DNA of 64,000 nucleotides from Nocardia acididurans (GTDB lineage: Bacteria; Actinomycetota; Actinomycetes; Mycobacteriales; Mycobacteriaceae). Position 1 is the first letter of the stretch, and each line of letters opens with the position of its first letter. Where the stretch lies: contig NZ_JAERRJ010000001.1 in the NCBI RefSeq assembly GCF_016741815.1, positions 124,001 to 188,000 of the forward strand. Direction: 5' to 3'. The translations under genes and the position numbers were made by a program. Below, in pieces: positions 27,675-38,862 of this stretch. The notes under the pieces are model-generated. The model saw only the letters and a list, made by a program, of their open reading frames with translations, was not told the DNA's origin and did not search any database.

Positions 27675-27815
27675 AGGTGACTCACACGACCCTTCACAAC
27701 ACCTTTGTCGGACGTAAGACCAGCACCAGGCTAACCCAGGGCAAGGATTCAGCGTAGGGTCACTTGTCCTTTACCTCGGAGTAATTCTGCGACTCGCCGG
27801 ACGACGTGCCCGACG

Positions 27816-28364
27816 TCAGCTCAGCGCCAGATCCTTGAGCCCGAGAATGGAACGGTACTCCAGGCCCTCGGCCGCGATGACGCCGTCGGCCCCGGTCTCC
27901 CGATCCACCACGGTCGCCACACCGACCACGATCGCGCCCGCTTCGCGCAGCGCGCGCACGGCCGTGACCGGCGAGTTGCCGGTGGTGGTGGTGTCCTCCA
28001 CGACCAGCACCCGCTTGCCCACGATGTCCGGGCCCTCGATCTGACGCTGCATACCGTGCGTCTTGGCGGCCTTGCGCACCACGAAGGCGTCGACGGGCCG
28101 GCCGGGCGCGTGCAGGACCGCCGCCGCGACCGGATCCGCGCCCATGGTGAGTCCACCCACGGCGTCGAAATCCCAGTCGGCGACGAGTTCGCGTAGCAAC
28201 TTCCCGATGAGCGGCGCGGCCTCGTGGTGCAGGGTGGCCCGGCGCAGGTCCACGTAGTAGTCGGCTTCCTTGCCCGAGGACAGGGTGACGCGGCCGTGCA
28301 CCACGGCGAGCGCGCGCACCAGTTCGGCCAATCTGTCCCGGTCGGTCGTGGATACCTGGGTCAT
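27816..28364 (-). CDS. pyrE: Orotate phosphoribosyltransferase
   Basis: Transfers the phosphoribosyl group of PRPP to orotate, giving OMP, the fifth step of UMP synthesis. The 182-residue product has the PRPP-binding motif VLVVEDTTTTGNS, the flexible loop RKAAKTHGMQRQIEG and an N-terminal LSSGKEADYYVDLR that matches pyrE. It starts nine bases after the stop of an SDR gene on the same strand, so the two are probably cotranscribed. In M. tuberculosis pyrE (Rv0382c) is likewise upstream of the ttfA/clpB group. Confidence 0.95.
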   Translation of the reverse strand: MTQVSTTDRDRLAELVRALAVVHGRVTLSSGKEADYYVDLRRATLHHEAAPLIGKLLRELVADWDFDAVGGLTMGADPVAAAVLHAPGRPVDAFVVRKAAKTHGMQRQIEGPDIVGKRVLVVEDTTTTGNSPVTAVRALREAGAIVVGVATVVDRETGADGVIAAEGLEYRSILGLKDLALS

Positions 28365-28373
28365 GTCTGTCTC

Positions 28374-29186
28374 TTACGTCCTTCCACGTGCGTTGAACAG
28401 GCCCCTGTTGAGGCGGGTCACGACGGACCTGGGGATGAGTCCGGCGACCGCGGCAATCGCTTTGTACTGCAGGCCGGGCACGCTGATCACCCGGCCTTTG
28501 TCCAGATCTTTGAGCGATCCGGCCACCACCTCGTCCACGGTGAGCCACAGTGGCTTCGGCAGCGAATCCATCTCGATTCCGGCTCGCTCATGGAATTCGG
28601 TGCGGACCAATCCGGGGCACAGAGCCTGCACCCGAACACCGGTCCCGGCCAGCCCGCCCGCCAGCCCTTCGGAAAAGGATACGACGTACGCCTTGGAGGC
28701 CGAGTAGGTCGATCCCCGACCGGAGACGAGCCCGGCCATGCTGGCCACATTCACGATGGTGCCCTTGGCGGCATGCACCATGGGTGGCAGCGCGGCCCGG
28801 GTGAGCTGCACGACAGAGGTTACGTTGACGTCGAGCTGGGCTTGGAGCTCTCCGGGCTCGAGGGTCCAGAATTCACCGGAAGTTCCGAATCCCGCGTTGT
28901 TGACCAGGAATTCGACGCCCTGCGCCGCGCGTGCGGCAACCTCGTCGCGATCGTCCGGTTCGGCCAGATCGGCGCGCAGGATCTCCGCCCGCGCCCCGAA
29001 CCGCACCTCGACATCGTGCGCCAGAGCCTCCAGTCGCTCCTTGTTCCGAGCCACCAGCACCAGGTCGTAGCCGAGGGACGCGAGCCGCGTCGCATAGGCC
29101 TTGCCTATCCCCGAGGTGGGTCCCGTGACCAACGCCACGGGCCGATGCGCACCGGGCAGGCGTGAAACTGGAGAACTCTCGGTCAT
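28374..29186 (-). CDS. Short-chain dehydrogenase/reductase
   Basis: A classical SDR of 270 residues with a Rossmann fold. The NAD(P) motif is VTGPTSGIGKAYA, NNAGFG is the structural motif, and the catalytic set is Ser in NVASMAG, then YSASK (Tyr and Lys). Arg in LVARNKERL after strand 2 suggests NADP preference. About 40 residues beyond the core form a helical C-terminus. The substrate is unknown. It precedes pyrE in an apparent two-gene unit. The 261-bp gap upstream toward ttfA holds that gene's terminator. Confidence 0.88.
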   Translation of the reverse strand: MTESSPVSRLPGAHRPVALVTGPTSGIGKAYATRLASLGYDLVLVARNKERLEALAHDVEVRFGARAEILRADLAEPDDRDEVAARAAQGVEFLVNNAGFGTSGEFWTLEPGELQAQLDVNVTSVVQLTRAALPPMVHAAKGTIVNVASMAGLVSGRGSTYSASKAYVVSFSEGLAGGLAGTGVRVQALCPGLVRTEFHERAGIEMDSLPKPLWLTVDEVVAGSLKDLDKGRVISVPGLQYKAIAAVAGLIPRSVVTRLNRGLFNARGRT

Positions 29187-29393
29187 AGATCGACTACCTA
29201 ACCCTCGCCGAACATGGGACGGCCTACTCTACGTCGCGCCGAAACCCCCGACGTGACAACGGCGACCGAACCCCGCGAAAGCCGTGCCGCTCCCGGCGGA
29301 GAGGCGAAGCGGGGCAGCATATTCCGCTCCGGAAGCCCGGTCGTGCCCGGCCCAGGGGCGGCGGGGGCGTCGCGTCCCGCCCTCCGAACGACC

Positions 29394-29424
29394 GTGCCCC
29401 GCTGCCGAAAAGGCAGCGGGGCAC
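29394..29424 (-). terminator. Hairpin terminator after ttfA
   Basis: A perfect 13-bp stem (GTGCCCCGCTGCC and complement) with a GAAAA loop, starting 23 bp past the ttfA stop codon on the minus strand. Confidence 0.8.
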
Positions 29425-29447
29425 GGGAGCTGGAGCGTCCAGGCATG

Positions 29448-30596
29448 TCAGCGGGGCGTCGGCCCCTGGTAGGGGCGGAAGCCCGGATGGAAGGGGCCGC
29501 CGGGCGGGGCGCTGCGGCCCTGGTCCTTGCGCCAGCCCTCCTCGGGTTCGCGGTCGGGGTCGTCGTCGCGGAAGCCGGGGTCGTCGTCGCGCCAGTCCTC
29601 GTCGCGGACGGGACGGGTGCGGTCGTCGTCCCACTCGGCGTCGGCGGGGCGGGGCGATTCGTCGTCGGCCCAGTCCTCCTCCGGGGCGGGCGGCCAGTTG
29701 CGGCGCGGCCGGTTGCGCGGGTCGGGGACGACTTTCAGTGCGGGACGCCAGGATTCGGGTTCACCGTCGGCGCCCTCGCCCTCACCGCCGCCGGCGATGT
29801 CGTCGACCAGCGGGCGGTAGTCGTCGTCCTCGTCGTCGGCGCGGCGCGGCGGGACCTGCGAACCGGCCTGGCGGCCTTCGGTTTCGGTGTAGTCGCCGGG
29901 TTCGTCGTAGCCGTCGTAGTCGTCGTCTTCGGGCACCGGGCGGGAGCTGCCGGGTTCGGGCAGTTCGTCGCGGGCTCGTTCGGCGGAGATGACCGGCGGC
30001 AGCACGTGCAGCAGGCCGGACAGCCGCAGCACGGCGTCGATGGCCGTCTCCCAGTCCTTGGAGGTGGCGCCGACGGGCAGCATGCCGAGCGTCCAGTTGC
30101 CTTCACTCCACAGCTGCTGCACCTCGTCCGGCAGCGATTCGATGAAGGCGACCATGCGCTGATCGACGGCGTGCCTGGCGATATCCGGATTGGTCGCGAA
30201 CACCACCCGATCGCCGATCGCGCCGAGCAGTTCCAGATCGTGGTCCTTCGGCGGCGCGGCGGTTTTCAGCCGCAGGTCGATATCGATGTCCGAGCCGATC
30301 TGGCGGCGCACCGCGACCAGGGTCGCCGCGTCCTCCAGGTCGAAGAGCACGAACTTCTCGCCCTTGCGGTTGCCGGACACCACGTCGACCGCCGAGAGGT
30401 AGCCGAGCTTGGCCAGCGCGCCGCGCCGCCAGGTGGAGGCCAGCGCGGGCTCCACCGAGACATAGGTGTACCCCTGGGACTTCGCCCAGACCTGGCGCAC
30501 ATGCCCGGTGCGCTGCCGTTGCAGCCGATCGAAATAGAGCAGCACGATCGCACCCACGAGCGCGATCGCCGCCAACCCGAACCAGATTCCCGTCAT
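29448..30596 (-). CDS. ttfA: TtfA-like trehalose monomycolate transport factor (Rv0383c homologue)
   Basis: A 382-residue protein with one N-terminal transmembrane helix (WFGLAAIALVGAIVLLYF), a conserved cytoplasmic domain at about 30-210 (LGYLSAVDVVSGNRKGEKFV, ESLPDEVQQLWSEGNWTLGM) and a long acidic, Asp/Glu/Arg/Pro-rich tail from about 215 onward. Rv0383c was named TtfA as a partner of MmpL3 in trehalose monomycolate export across the inner membrane; I rely on remembered literature for that. Assignment rests on architecture and on its place upstream of clpB and beside pyrE, as in mycobacteria. The acidic tail is likely disordered and variable between genera. Confidence 0.8.
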   Translation of the reverse strand: MTGIWFGLAAIALVGAIVLLYFDRLQRQRTGHVRQVWAKSQGYTYVSVEPALASTWRRGALAKLGYLSAVDVVSGNRKGEKFVLFDLEDAATLVAVRRQIGSDIDIDLRLKTAAPPKDHDLELLGAIGDRVVFATNPDIARHAVDQRMVAFIESLPDEVQQLWSEGNWTLGMLPVGATSKDWETAIDAVLRLSGLLHVLPPVISAERARDELPEPGSSRPVPEDDDYDGYDEPGDYTETEGRQAGSQVPPRRADDEDDDYRPLVDDIAGGGEGEGADGEPESWRPALKVVPDPRNRPRRNWPPAPEEDWADDESPRPADAEWDDDRTRPVRDEDWRDDDPGFRDDDPDREPEEGWRKDQGRSAPPGGPFHPGFRPYQGPTPR

Positions 30597-30651
30597 CGCC
30601 GCCTACCCTATCGAGCCGGGCTGCTGATTGCCCGGTACGCACCGTTGCTGT

Positions 30652-31647
30652 TCATCGGGTTCCACCGGGCAGCGAAGTACTGATGATGATCTTGGCCTGG
30701 ATGGATCCGTCGGTTGCTTTGTCGCCCTGGACCATAACCATCTCACCTACGGGCAGATCGGCCACCTTGGTACTGCCGAGTGAGATCACCTGGGTGGTGT
30801 CGTCGGTTTTCACCGTGACGGTGGTTCCGGACAGCGTGGTGAGGGTGATGGTCTTGCCGTCATTGGCGTCGATGGTGCCGAGAGTCGCACCGAGCGAATC
30901 GATTTCACCGAGGCCGGGGATCTCCGGGATCCCGCTGGGTAGTGGCTGCGAGGAGTCGTTCGGGAAGTTCGGCATGACGAAGGTGGTCTGCGCGGTGGTC
31001 GACGAGGACGCGGTGTCCGACGAATCCTTGTCCGCCAGTAGACCTCCCACCAGCACGCCGATCCCGGCGACCACGGCCACCGCCACCAGCCCGAGCACCA
31101 CGTACATGGTGGTGTTCCGTTTCGGCGGCTGCCCGCCCGGCTGCCCCGGCGGGTATCCGCCCGGACCACCGGGTCCGTAACCACCGGGACCGCCCGGTCC
31201 GCCCGGTCCGCCGGGAGCACCGCCCGGATATCCGCCCGCCGGGTAGCCGCCCGCGGCCGCACCGGCGGCATAGGACCCGGATTGCCCGTAGGTCGCGGTG
31301 GGCTGATACCCCGCACCGCTCTCGTACTGAGCAGTCGGCTGATATCCGCCGTACTGCTGTGTCGGCGGCGCGTACCCGCCACCGTTCTCGTACCCGCCCC
31401 AGCTCGAATCCGGCGGCGGAATGACCCGCGTGGCGTGCTCCCCCGGCGGCTGCCCGAAGTACTCGGTCGGCGACTCCGCCCCGTGCAGGGCGGCCTCGCC
31501 GTAGTTCATCGCCTCGGTCGGCCCATAGGCCTGACCTGCATCCGAAGTGTGCCCGGCCGCCTGACCGGAACCACCCACCTGCTCGGTCGGCCCGTCCGTG
31601 GGTTCCGGTTCGGGCCGCCGCGACCAAGGATCGCTCGGATTAGTCAT
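30652..31647 (-). CDS. DUF5666-domain membrane protein with Gly/Pro/Tyr-rich N-terminus
   Basis: A 331-residue protein. Residues 1-185 are disordered, with GGYQPTAxY-type and GGPGGPGG runs. One helix (YVVLGLVAVAVVAGIGVLVG) crosses the membrane, then a Ser/Thr-rich linker leads to a DUF5666-type beta domain of about 70 residues (IDANDGKTITLTTLSGTTVT, ADLPVGEMVMVQGD). The domain should lie outside the cytoplasm. ATG 31647 was chosen over upstream frame because MTNPSDPW begins the recognisable tail. Function unknown. It is in the same direction as ttfA and clpB but is separated from clpB by a terminator. Confidence 0.8.
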   Translation of the reverse strand: MTNPSDPWSRRPEPEPTDGPTEQVGGSGQAAGHTSDAGQAYGPTEAMNYGEAALHGAESPTEYFGQPPGEHATRVIPPPDSSWGGYENGGGYAPPTQQYGGYQPTAQYESGAGYQPTATYGQSGSYAAGAAAGGYPAGGYPGGAPGGPGGPGGPGGYGPGGPGGYPPGQPGGQPPKRNTTMYVVLGLVAVAVVAGIGVLVGGLLADKDSSDTASSSTTAQTTFVMPNFPNDSSQPLPSGIPEIPGLGEIDSLGATLGTIDANDGKTITLTTLSGTTVTVKTDDTTQVISLGSTKVADLPVGEMVMVQGDKATDGSIQAKIIISTSLPGGTR

Positions 31648-31763
31648 GGCCTCCAGATTAGGCCGCTCACTGCACCGAGACCGCGAACTCGACCGAGCGG
31701 TGTGGATTCGAGGTCTTCGCAAGACACTCCGCACCCGAGTCCGGAACACGCCGCTCGCACGGC

Positions 31764-31799
31764 CGCGGCCCCGGGAAGTGCGCACTTCCCGGGGCCGCG
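31764..31799 (-). terminator. 36-bp perfect palindrome terminator after clpB
   Basis: Each 18-base arm (CGCGGCCCCGGGAAGTGC and its exact complement) meets at the centre with no spacer. It lies 17 bp beyond the clpB stop, between clpB and the DUF5666 gene. Confidence 0.8.
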
Positions 31800-31816
31800 T
31801 CTCGTATCCGCCGCGC

Positions 31817-34372
<2,556 letters not shown>

Positions 34373-34415
34373 ATGCACCTTCCTACTAGTCGTTGCTCAG
34401 TCCAACGCGGCAAGA

Positions 34416-34436
34416 GTTGAGTCTGTTCCGCTCAAG
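34416..34436 (-). promoter_or_regulatory. HAIR-like HspR box upstream of clpB
   Basis: GTTGAGT-N7-GCTCAAG matches the published HAIR consensus CTTGAGT-N7-ACTCAAG at 12 of 14 fixed positions. It lies 44 bp before the clpB start. HspR is encoded in this window (39.4-39.7 kb). Confidence 0.75.
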
Positions 34437-34573
34437 TCTGACGAGTTTCCGAAGATTCGACCAGAGGCAAAAAGTCACCATCCAAATTACGCGCCCGGGA
34501 CCGGATGCTTACGATGACCACGATCGTTCGTTGATGCGTCACCAGTCCGGATACCCGACGAATGGAGCAACCC

Positions 34574-35548
34574 ATGCGCGCGATCGTGGTTCGAGACTTC
34601 GGCGGCCGTCCGGAGCCCGGCGAGGTGCCGACTCCCGAGGCCGGTCCCGGTCAGCTGCGCATCGCGCTGGAGGCGGCCGGGGTCAACCCCTACGACCAGA
34701 AACTCATCGAGGGCGCGCTGAAAGGCCAGGTCCCCTACGACTTCCCGTTCGTACCCGGTCTCGACGGCGCGGGCACGATCTCGCAGATCGGCGCGGGCGT
34801 GGACGGCTACGAGATCGGCGAGCGGGTGGTCGGCAAGTTCTTCGTACCGCCGCTCGGGCACGGCACCTTCGCCGAATTCATCGTGGTGCCGCCGGATACC
34901 GCCATCGCCAAGGTGCCCGACGAGATCACCGCGATCCAGGCCGCCGCGCTGCCCACGGCGGGCATCACCGCACTCGATCTGGTCAATGCCTCGGGCCTGC
35001 GGGCCGGGCAGACCGCCCTGGTGGTCGGGGCGTCGGGCGGCGTCGGCTCCTACCTGGTGCAGCTGGCCGCGCTGACCGGCGCGGAGGTGATCGCCACGGC
35101 CCGGCCCGACGACACCGACCGGATGATCCGGCTGGGCGCGACCGAGGTGGTGAACTACGGGCGGGTCCCGGTCACCGACTCGCCGACGCGGCCGGAGGAC
35201 ACCCAGCTGTCCATCGCCGACTCCGTGCGCATGACCCGCGCCCAGATCGACGTGCTCTTCGATCTGGTCTCGCCGCCGCCGGGTTTCGCCGAGAATCTCA
35301 CCCTGGTGCGGGACGGCGGCGGGGCCTTCAGCACGGTCGGATCGGCCGTGGAAGCCGATCTGCAAACCCGTGGCATCACCGGCGGAAACTTCGTATCCTC
35401 CGGCGGCGCAGCCGAATTGCGTGATCTGCTGCGCAAGGTGGGCAATGGCGACCTGGTGGTTCCGCTGGATTCCACCCCGCCCCTCGACGGCGCGGCGGCG
35501 GCCCTGGGCGCGCGGGGTGCGCGCGGCAAAACAGTGCTGGTCATCTGA
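34574..35548 (+). CDS. Zinc-independent quinone oxidoreductase, MDR family
   Basis: A 324-residue medium-chain dehydrogenase/reductase of the NADPH:quinone reductase branch. N-terminal MRAIVVRDFGG and VNPYDQKLIEG, then LPTAGITALDLV and the nucleotide motif VVGASGGVGSYLVQLAA. The catalytic zinc ligands of alcohol dehydrogenases are absent, as expected for this branch. ATG 34574 is preferred to 34562 because GGAG lies seven bases ahead. The physiological acceptor is unknown. The divergent neighbour is clpB; the 200-bp gap holds the HspR site. Confidence 0.88.
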   Translation: MRAIVVRDFGGRPEPGEVPTPEAGPGQLRIALEAAGVNPYDQKLIEGALKGQVPYDFPFVPGLDGAGTISQIGAGVDGYEIGERVVGKFFVPPLGHGTFAEFIVVPPDTAIAKVPDEITAIQAAALPTAGITALDLVNASGLRAGQTALVVGASGGVGSYLVQLAALTGAEVIATARPDDTDRMIRLGATEVVNYGRVPVTDSPTRPEDTQLSIADSVRMTRAQIDVLFDLVSPPPGFAENLTLVRDGGGAFSTVGSAVEADLQTRGITGGNFVSSGGAAELRDLLRKVGNGDLVVPLDSTPPLDGAAAALGARGARGKTVLVI

Positions 35549-35700
35549 ACCCGGAGTTACGGAAATCGATCCACCTCGGCTATATCCGTGCGACCACCGG
35601 TTTTTCAGGGATACTTGACGCGGAGGACGGCCCGGTACCGGTTTCGTCCCTGGTAGCGGCGCACACCGTGCCCGCTGAGTTGAAAGGAATGCTCGACGTC

Positions 35701-36858
35701 GTGGATGCGCGTTCGGCAGCGCTGGTCCGCGCAAACTTCCGGACAGTCGTCGAGGCCCCGCACGGGCCCGAACGGCTGATCAGCGCGTTCTACGGTCACC
35801 TGTTCGCAGAGATTCCGGCACTGCGGGAGCTGTTCCCGTCCGCCATGGATATGCAACCCAAGCGGCTGGTCACAGCCATCCAGTTCGTGCTCGACAATCT
35901 GGAGGACTGGGACCGGGCGCAACGCTTCCTGGAACAGTTGGCGCGCGATCACCGCAAATACGGCGTGGAGGCCGCGCACTACGACATGGCCGGGCGCGCC
36001 CTGCTGGCGGCGTTCCGCAGCTACAACGGGGTGCACTGGAACCGGGGCCTGGAGTACGGGTGGCGCGACATCACCATCCTGATATCGGCGTCCATGGCGA
36101 TCGGCGCGAATTCCGATAAATCCCAGCCGTATTGGGAGGCCACGGTGGTGGGCCACCGGCGGGTGGTGGACGATCTGGCCATCGTGCGCCTGCAGTCCGA
36201 TACGCCGATCCCGTATCAGGCGGGACAGTACGTGCCGGTGGCGATTCCGCAGCGGCCGAAGATGTGGCGCTACCTGTCGCCCGCGATCCCCACGAACCCG
36301 TACGGCGAGATCGAATTCCATGTGCGCAAGGTGCGCACCGGCTGGGTGTCGCCCGCCATCGTGAACGAGACCAAGGTGGGCGATCGATGGATGATCGCCG
36401 CGCCGCTGGGTGGCCTGCACGTGGATCTGCGCAGCCGCCGCGATGTGCTGATGATCAGTTCCGGCACCGGGATCGCGCCGATTCGCGCGCAGCTGATCGA
36501 GATGGGGCGGCGCGGCATCAATCCGCGCGTGCACCTGTTCATGGGCGGCCGCTACCCGTGCGACCTGTACGACGTCGAAAACATGTGGCAGCTCTCGCAA
36601 TCCAATCCGTGGCTGACCGTGGTGCCGGTGTGCGAGAACGAATCCAATCCGTGGTGGCATCCGTATCCGCCGGCCGATCCGCCGTTCGGCATGCACCGGC
36701 GGCTGATCGGTAACCTGGGCGCGGTGGTGGCCAGCTTCGGCGCGTGGGCCGACCGCCAGATCCAGATCGCCGGTTCGGCGCGCATGATCGCCGACACCCG
36801 GCGGGCGCTGCTGGCCGTCGGCACTCCGGAGTCGGCCATCCAGTCCGATCCGGTGTAG
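35701..36858 (+). CDS. Type II flavohemoglobin-like protein 1 (Rv0385-like)
   Basis: A 385-residue fusion of a globin (residues about 1-140, proximal His in ARDHRKYGVEAAHY) and a ferredoxin-reductase module. The FAD site is MWRYLSPAI and the NAD(P) site SSGTGIAPIRAQL. It lacks the CGPxxF-type ending of classic NO-dioxygenase flavohemoglobins (GSARMI is found instead), which marks the type II group; for an M. tuberculosis member, electron transfer from D-lactate has been reported (recalled). GTG 35701 is chosen because the product then begins MDARSAALVRANF, aligned with the start of the second flavohemoglobin here; upstream starts at 35668 and 35689 exist. Confidence 0.85.
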   Translation: MDARSAALVRANFRTVVEAPHGPERLISAFYGHLFAEIPALRELFPSAMDMQPKRLVTAIQFVLDNLEDWDRAQRFLEQLARDHRKYGVEAAHYDMAGRALLAAFRSYNGVHWNRGLEYGWRDITILISASMAIGANSDKSQPYWEATVVGHRRVVDDLAIVRLQSDTPIPYQAGQYVPVAIPQRPKMWRYLSPAIPTNPYGEIEFHVRKVRTGWVSPAIVNETKVGDRWMIAAPLGGLHVDLRSRRDVLMISSGTGIAPIRAQLIEMGRRGINPRVHLFMGGRYPCDLYDVENMWQLSQSNPWLTVVPVCENESNPWWHPYPPADPPFGMHRRLIGNLGAVVASFGAWADRQIQIAGSARMIADTRRALLAVGTPESAIQSDPV

Positions 36859-36903
36859 CGCGCGAAAGTTCTTGCAGCACAGTTTTCTTCGAAGGAGTGA
36901 GCG

Positions 36904-37689
36904 GTGACGATCGGCCCGGACGACACCGGCCCCATCGCCCTGGGCGAGGCCACGGAATGGACCGCCACGGTGGTGGGCGCACACCGCCTGCGCGAGGATC
37001 TGGCCGTGGTCCGGCTGATCGGCGATTTCGTGCCCTTCGCTCCCGGGCAGTCGGTGGAGGTGCGAACACCGCAGCACCCCACCATGATTCGCCGCCTCTA
37101 CCCGGCGCTGCCACCGTCGCTGGACGGCAAGCTCGAATTCCACGTGCGCACGGTGCCGGGCGGCTGGTGCAGTGGCTCCCTGGTCTCGGACACCCATCCC
37201 GGCGACGAGTGGCGCATCACCGCGCCTGCGGGCTGGCTGGCGGTCGAGGAGGACGCCACCGACGTGGTCATGATCGCCGACGGTGTCGGCCTGGCCCCGC
37301 TGCGCGCCCTGCTGCTGGATCTCTCCCGCCGCGCCGAACCGCCGACCACCCACCTGTTCGTCGGCGGCCGCTACCCGCGCGACCTGTACGCCTCCGACAT
37401 GCTCTACCTGCTCACCGGCGAACTACCCTGGCTCACAGTGATTCCCGTCGTGCAGGACGAGCAGGATCCCGCGTGGACAGACACCTGGTACGAGTCCTGC
37501 CGCGTCGACATCGGCTTCCAGCAGGACGAGATGCTGCCCGGCACCATCGCCGACATCCCCATGCGTTTCGGGCCGCTGGACCATCATCAGGTTCTGGTGT
37601 GCGGCAACTCCGGGCCGGTTCAGGCCACGGTGGAGCGGCTGGTCGCCTCCGGCACGCCGCTGGATTCCATTCGCTACGAGGGCTTCTGA
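36904..37689 (+). CDS. Stand-alone FAD/NAD reductase module, related to the flanking flavohemoglobins
   Basis: A 261-residue ferredoxin-reductase-like protein without a globin. It aligns with the reductase halves of its two neighbours: VVGAHRLREDLAVVRL, FHVRTVPGGWCSGSLV, the NAD site IADGVGLAPLRALL and FVGGRYPRDLY. The FAD-anchoring segment reads MIRRLYPAL in place of MWRYLSPAI, so flavin binding may be altered. GTG 36904 follows AAGGAG by six bases. It lies 45 bp after flavohemoglobin 1 and is probably cotranscribed. Its stop codon directly abuts the stop of convergent flavohemoglobin 2 (TGATCA). Confidence 0.82.
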   Translation: MTIGPDDTGPIALGEATEWTATVVGAHRLREDLAVVRLIGDFVPFAPGQSVEVRTPQHPTMIRRLYPALPPSLDGKLEFHVRTVPGGWCSGSLVSDTHPGDEWRITAPAGWLAVEEDATDVVMIADGVGLAPLRALLLDLSRRAEPPTTHLFVGGRYPRDLYASDMLYLLTGELPWLTVIPVVQDEQDPAWTDTWYESCRVDIGFQQDEMLPGTIADIPMRFGPLDHHQVLVCGNSGPVQATVERLVASGTPLDSIRYEGF

Positions 37690-38862
37690 TCAGAAGAGGG
37701 GGTCGTGGCGGATATTCTTGGTGGGAGTGCCGGCGGCCATGAGGCGGAACTTGGTGGTCTGCACCATGGAGGGCGCGCCGACTATCTGGACGTCGCGGTC
37801 CGCCCAGGAGCCGTGGGCGGCAACGATTTTGCCGATCTGACCGACCTGGCGGGATTGTAGGTTCGGGTAGTCCCGGGCCGGTTCGGCCGGGTCTTCGAAG
37901 TGCCACCAAGGGTTTTCGTTGGATTCGGTGACCGGGTGCACGGTGAGCCACTTGTTGGCCTGCGCGAGCTGGCTCAAGACCTCGAGGTCGTAGAGGTCGC
38001 ACGGGTAGTGGCCGCCGACGAACAGGTCGACCTTGGGGTTGGAGCGGCGCTGGGTCATGGCCATCAATTGCGCACGGAGCGGGGCGATTCCGGTGCCGCA
38101 GCCGATCATGAGGAGTTTGCGGCGGGTATTGCGGGGGACGCCGAGACCGCCGAGCGGGGAGCCGATGAGCCACTGTTCGCCGACGCGGGTGTGGCCGACC
38201 ATGGCCGGGGAGACCCAGCCGCCGGTGACGCCGCGGATATGGAATTCGATCTCACCGGTGGAGTTGGCCGGGATGGCCGGGGAGAGGTAGCGCCACATGC
38301 GGGGGCGCGACGGTATCTGCACCGACATGTATTGGCCCGCAGCGTATTGGATGGGCTGATCGAGTTTCAGACGGACGATCGCCAGATTGCGCAGGACCTC
38401 GCGGTGTTCGATGACGGTGCCTGTCCACACCGGCGGGGTGCTTTCCTTCTCGGCCGCGGTCATCATGGTTTCGGCGATGACGCCGATGCCTTCGTCCCAG
38501 GCGCGATCGACCTCGTCGGTCCACAGTTCGGTGCCGGCGTAGGCCTGCAGTGCGGACTTCAGTGATTTACCCACTGCCGCATAATGTTCCGCGACCACAC
38601 CGTATTTGCGATGGTCACGCCCGAGCTGGGCGAGGAAAGGCAGCAGCTTGTCCGGCTCCTCGAGCCGGTCCACCACATAGGCGATGGCTTTGACGAGCCG
38701 ATCGCGCTGCGCGTCGAGGGCTGCGGGAAAGAAATCGCGAACCTGTGGGTAATCGGTGAAGAGGATGGCGTAGAACGACCGTGCGAGTTTCTCGGGGCCA
38801 CCGTCCTCCGCAGCAACCGCCTTGAACGTCGTTCTAATCAATGCGACGGTCCGCGAATCCAT
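37690..38862 (-). CDS. Type II flavohemoglobin-like protein 2
   Basis: A 390-residue paralogue of flavohemoglobin 1, encoded on the opposite strand. Globin residues 1-145 (MDSRTVALIRTTFKAV; proximal His in GRDHRKYGVVAEHY), then the reductase with MWRYLSPAIPAN, GCGTGIAPLRAQL and FVGGHYPCDLYDLE. The ending around GAPSMVQTTKF lacks the classic CGP motif. ATG 38862 matches the start used for the partner. The upstream non-coding region is unusually AT-rich for this genome and contains an iron-box-like motif. Paralogues flanking a partial third copy point to local duplication with inversion. Confidence 0.86.
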   Translation of the reverse strand: MDSRTVALIRTTFKAVAAEDGGPEKLARSFYAILFTDYPQVRDFFPAALDAQRDRLVKAIAYVVDRLEEPDKLLPFLAQLGRDHRKYGVVAEHYAAVGKSLKSALQAYAGTELWTDEVDRAWDEGIGVIAETMMTAAEKESTPPVWTGTVIEHREVLRNLAIVRLKLDQPIQYAAGQYMSVQIPSRPRMWRYLSPAIPANSTGEIEFHIRGVTGGWVSPAMVGHTRVGEQWLIGSPLGGLGVPRNTRRKLLMIGCGTGIAPLRAQLMAMTQRRSNPKVDLFVGGHYPCDLYDLEVLSQLAQANKWLTVHPVTESNENPWWHFEDPAEPARDYPNLQSRQVGQIGKIVAAHGSWADRDVQIVGAPSMVQTTKFRLMAAGTPTKNIRHDPLF

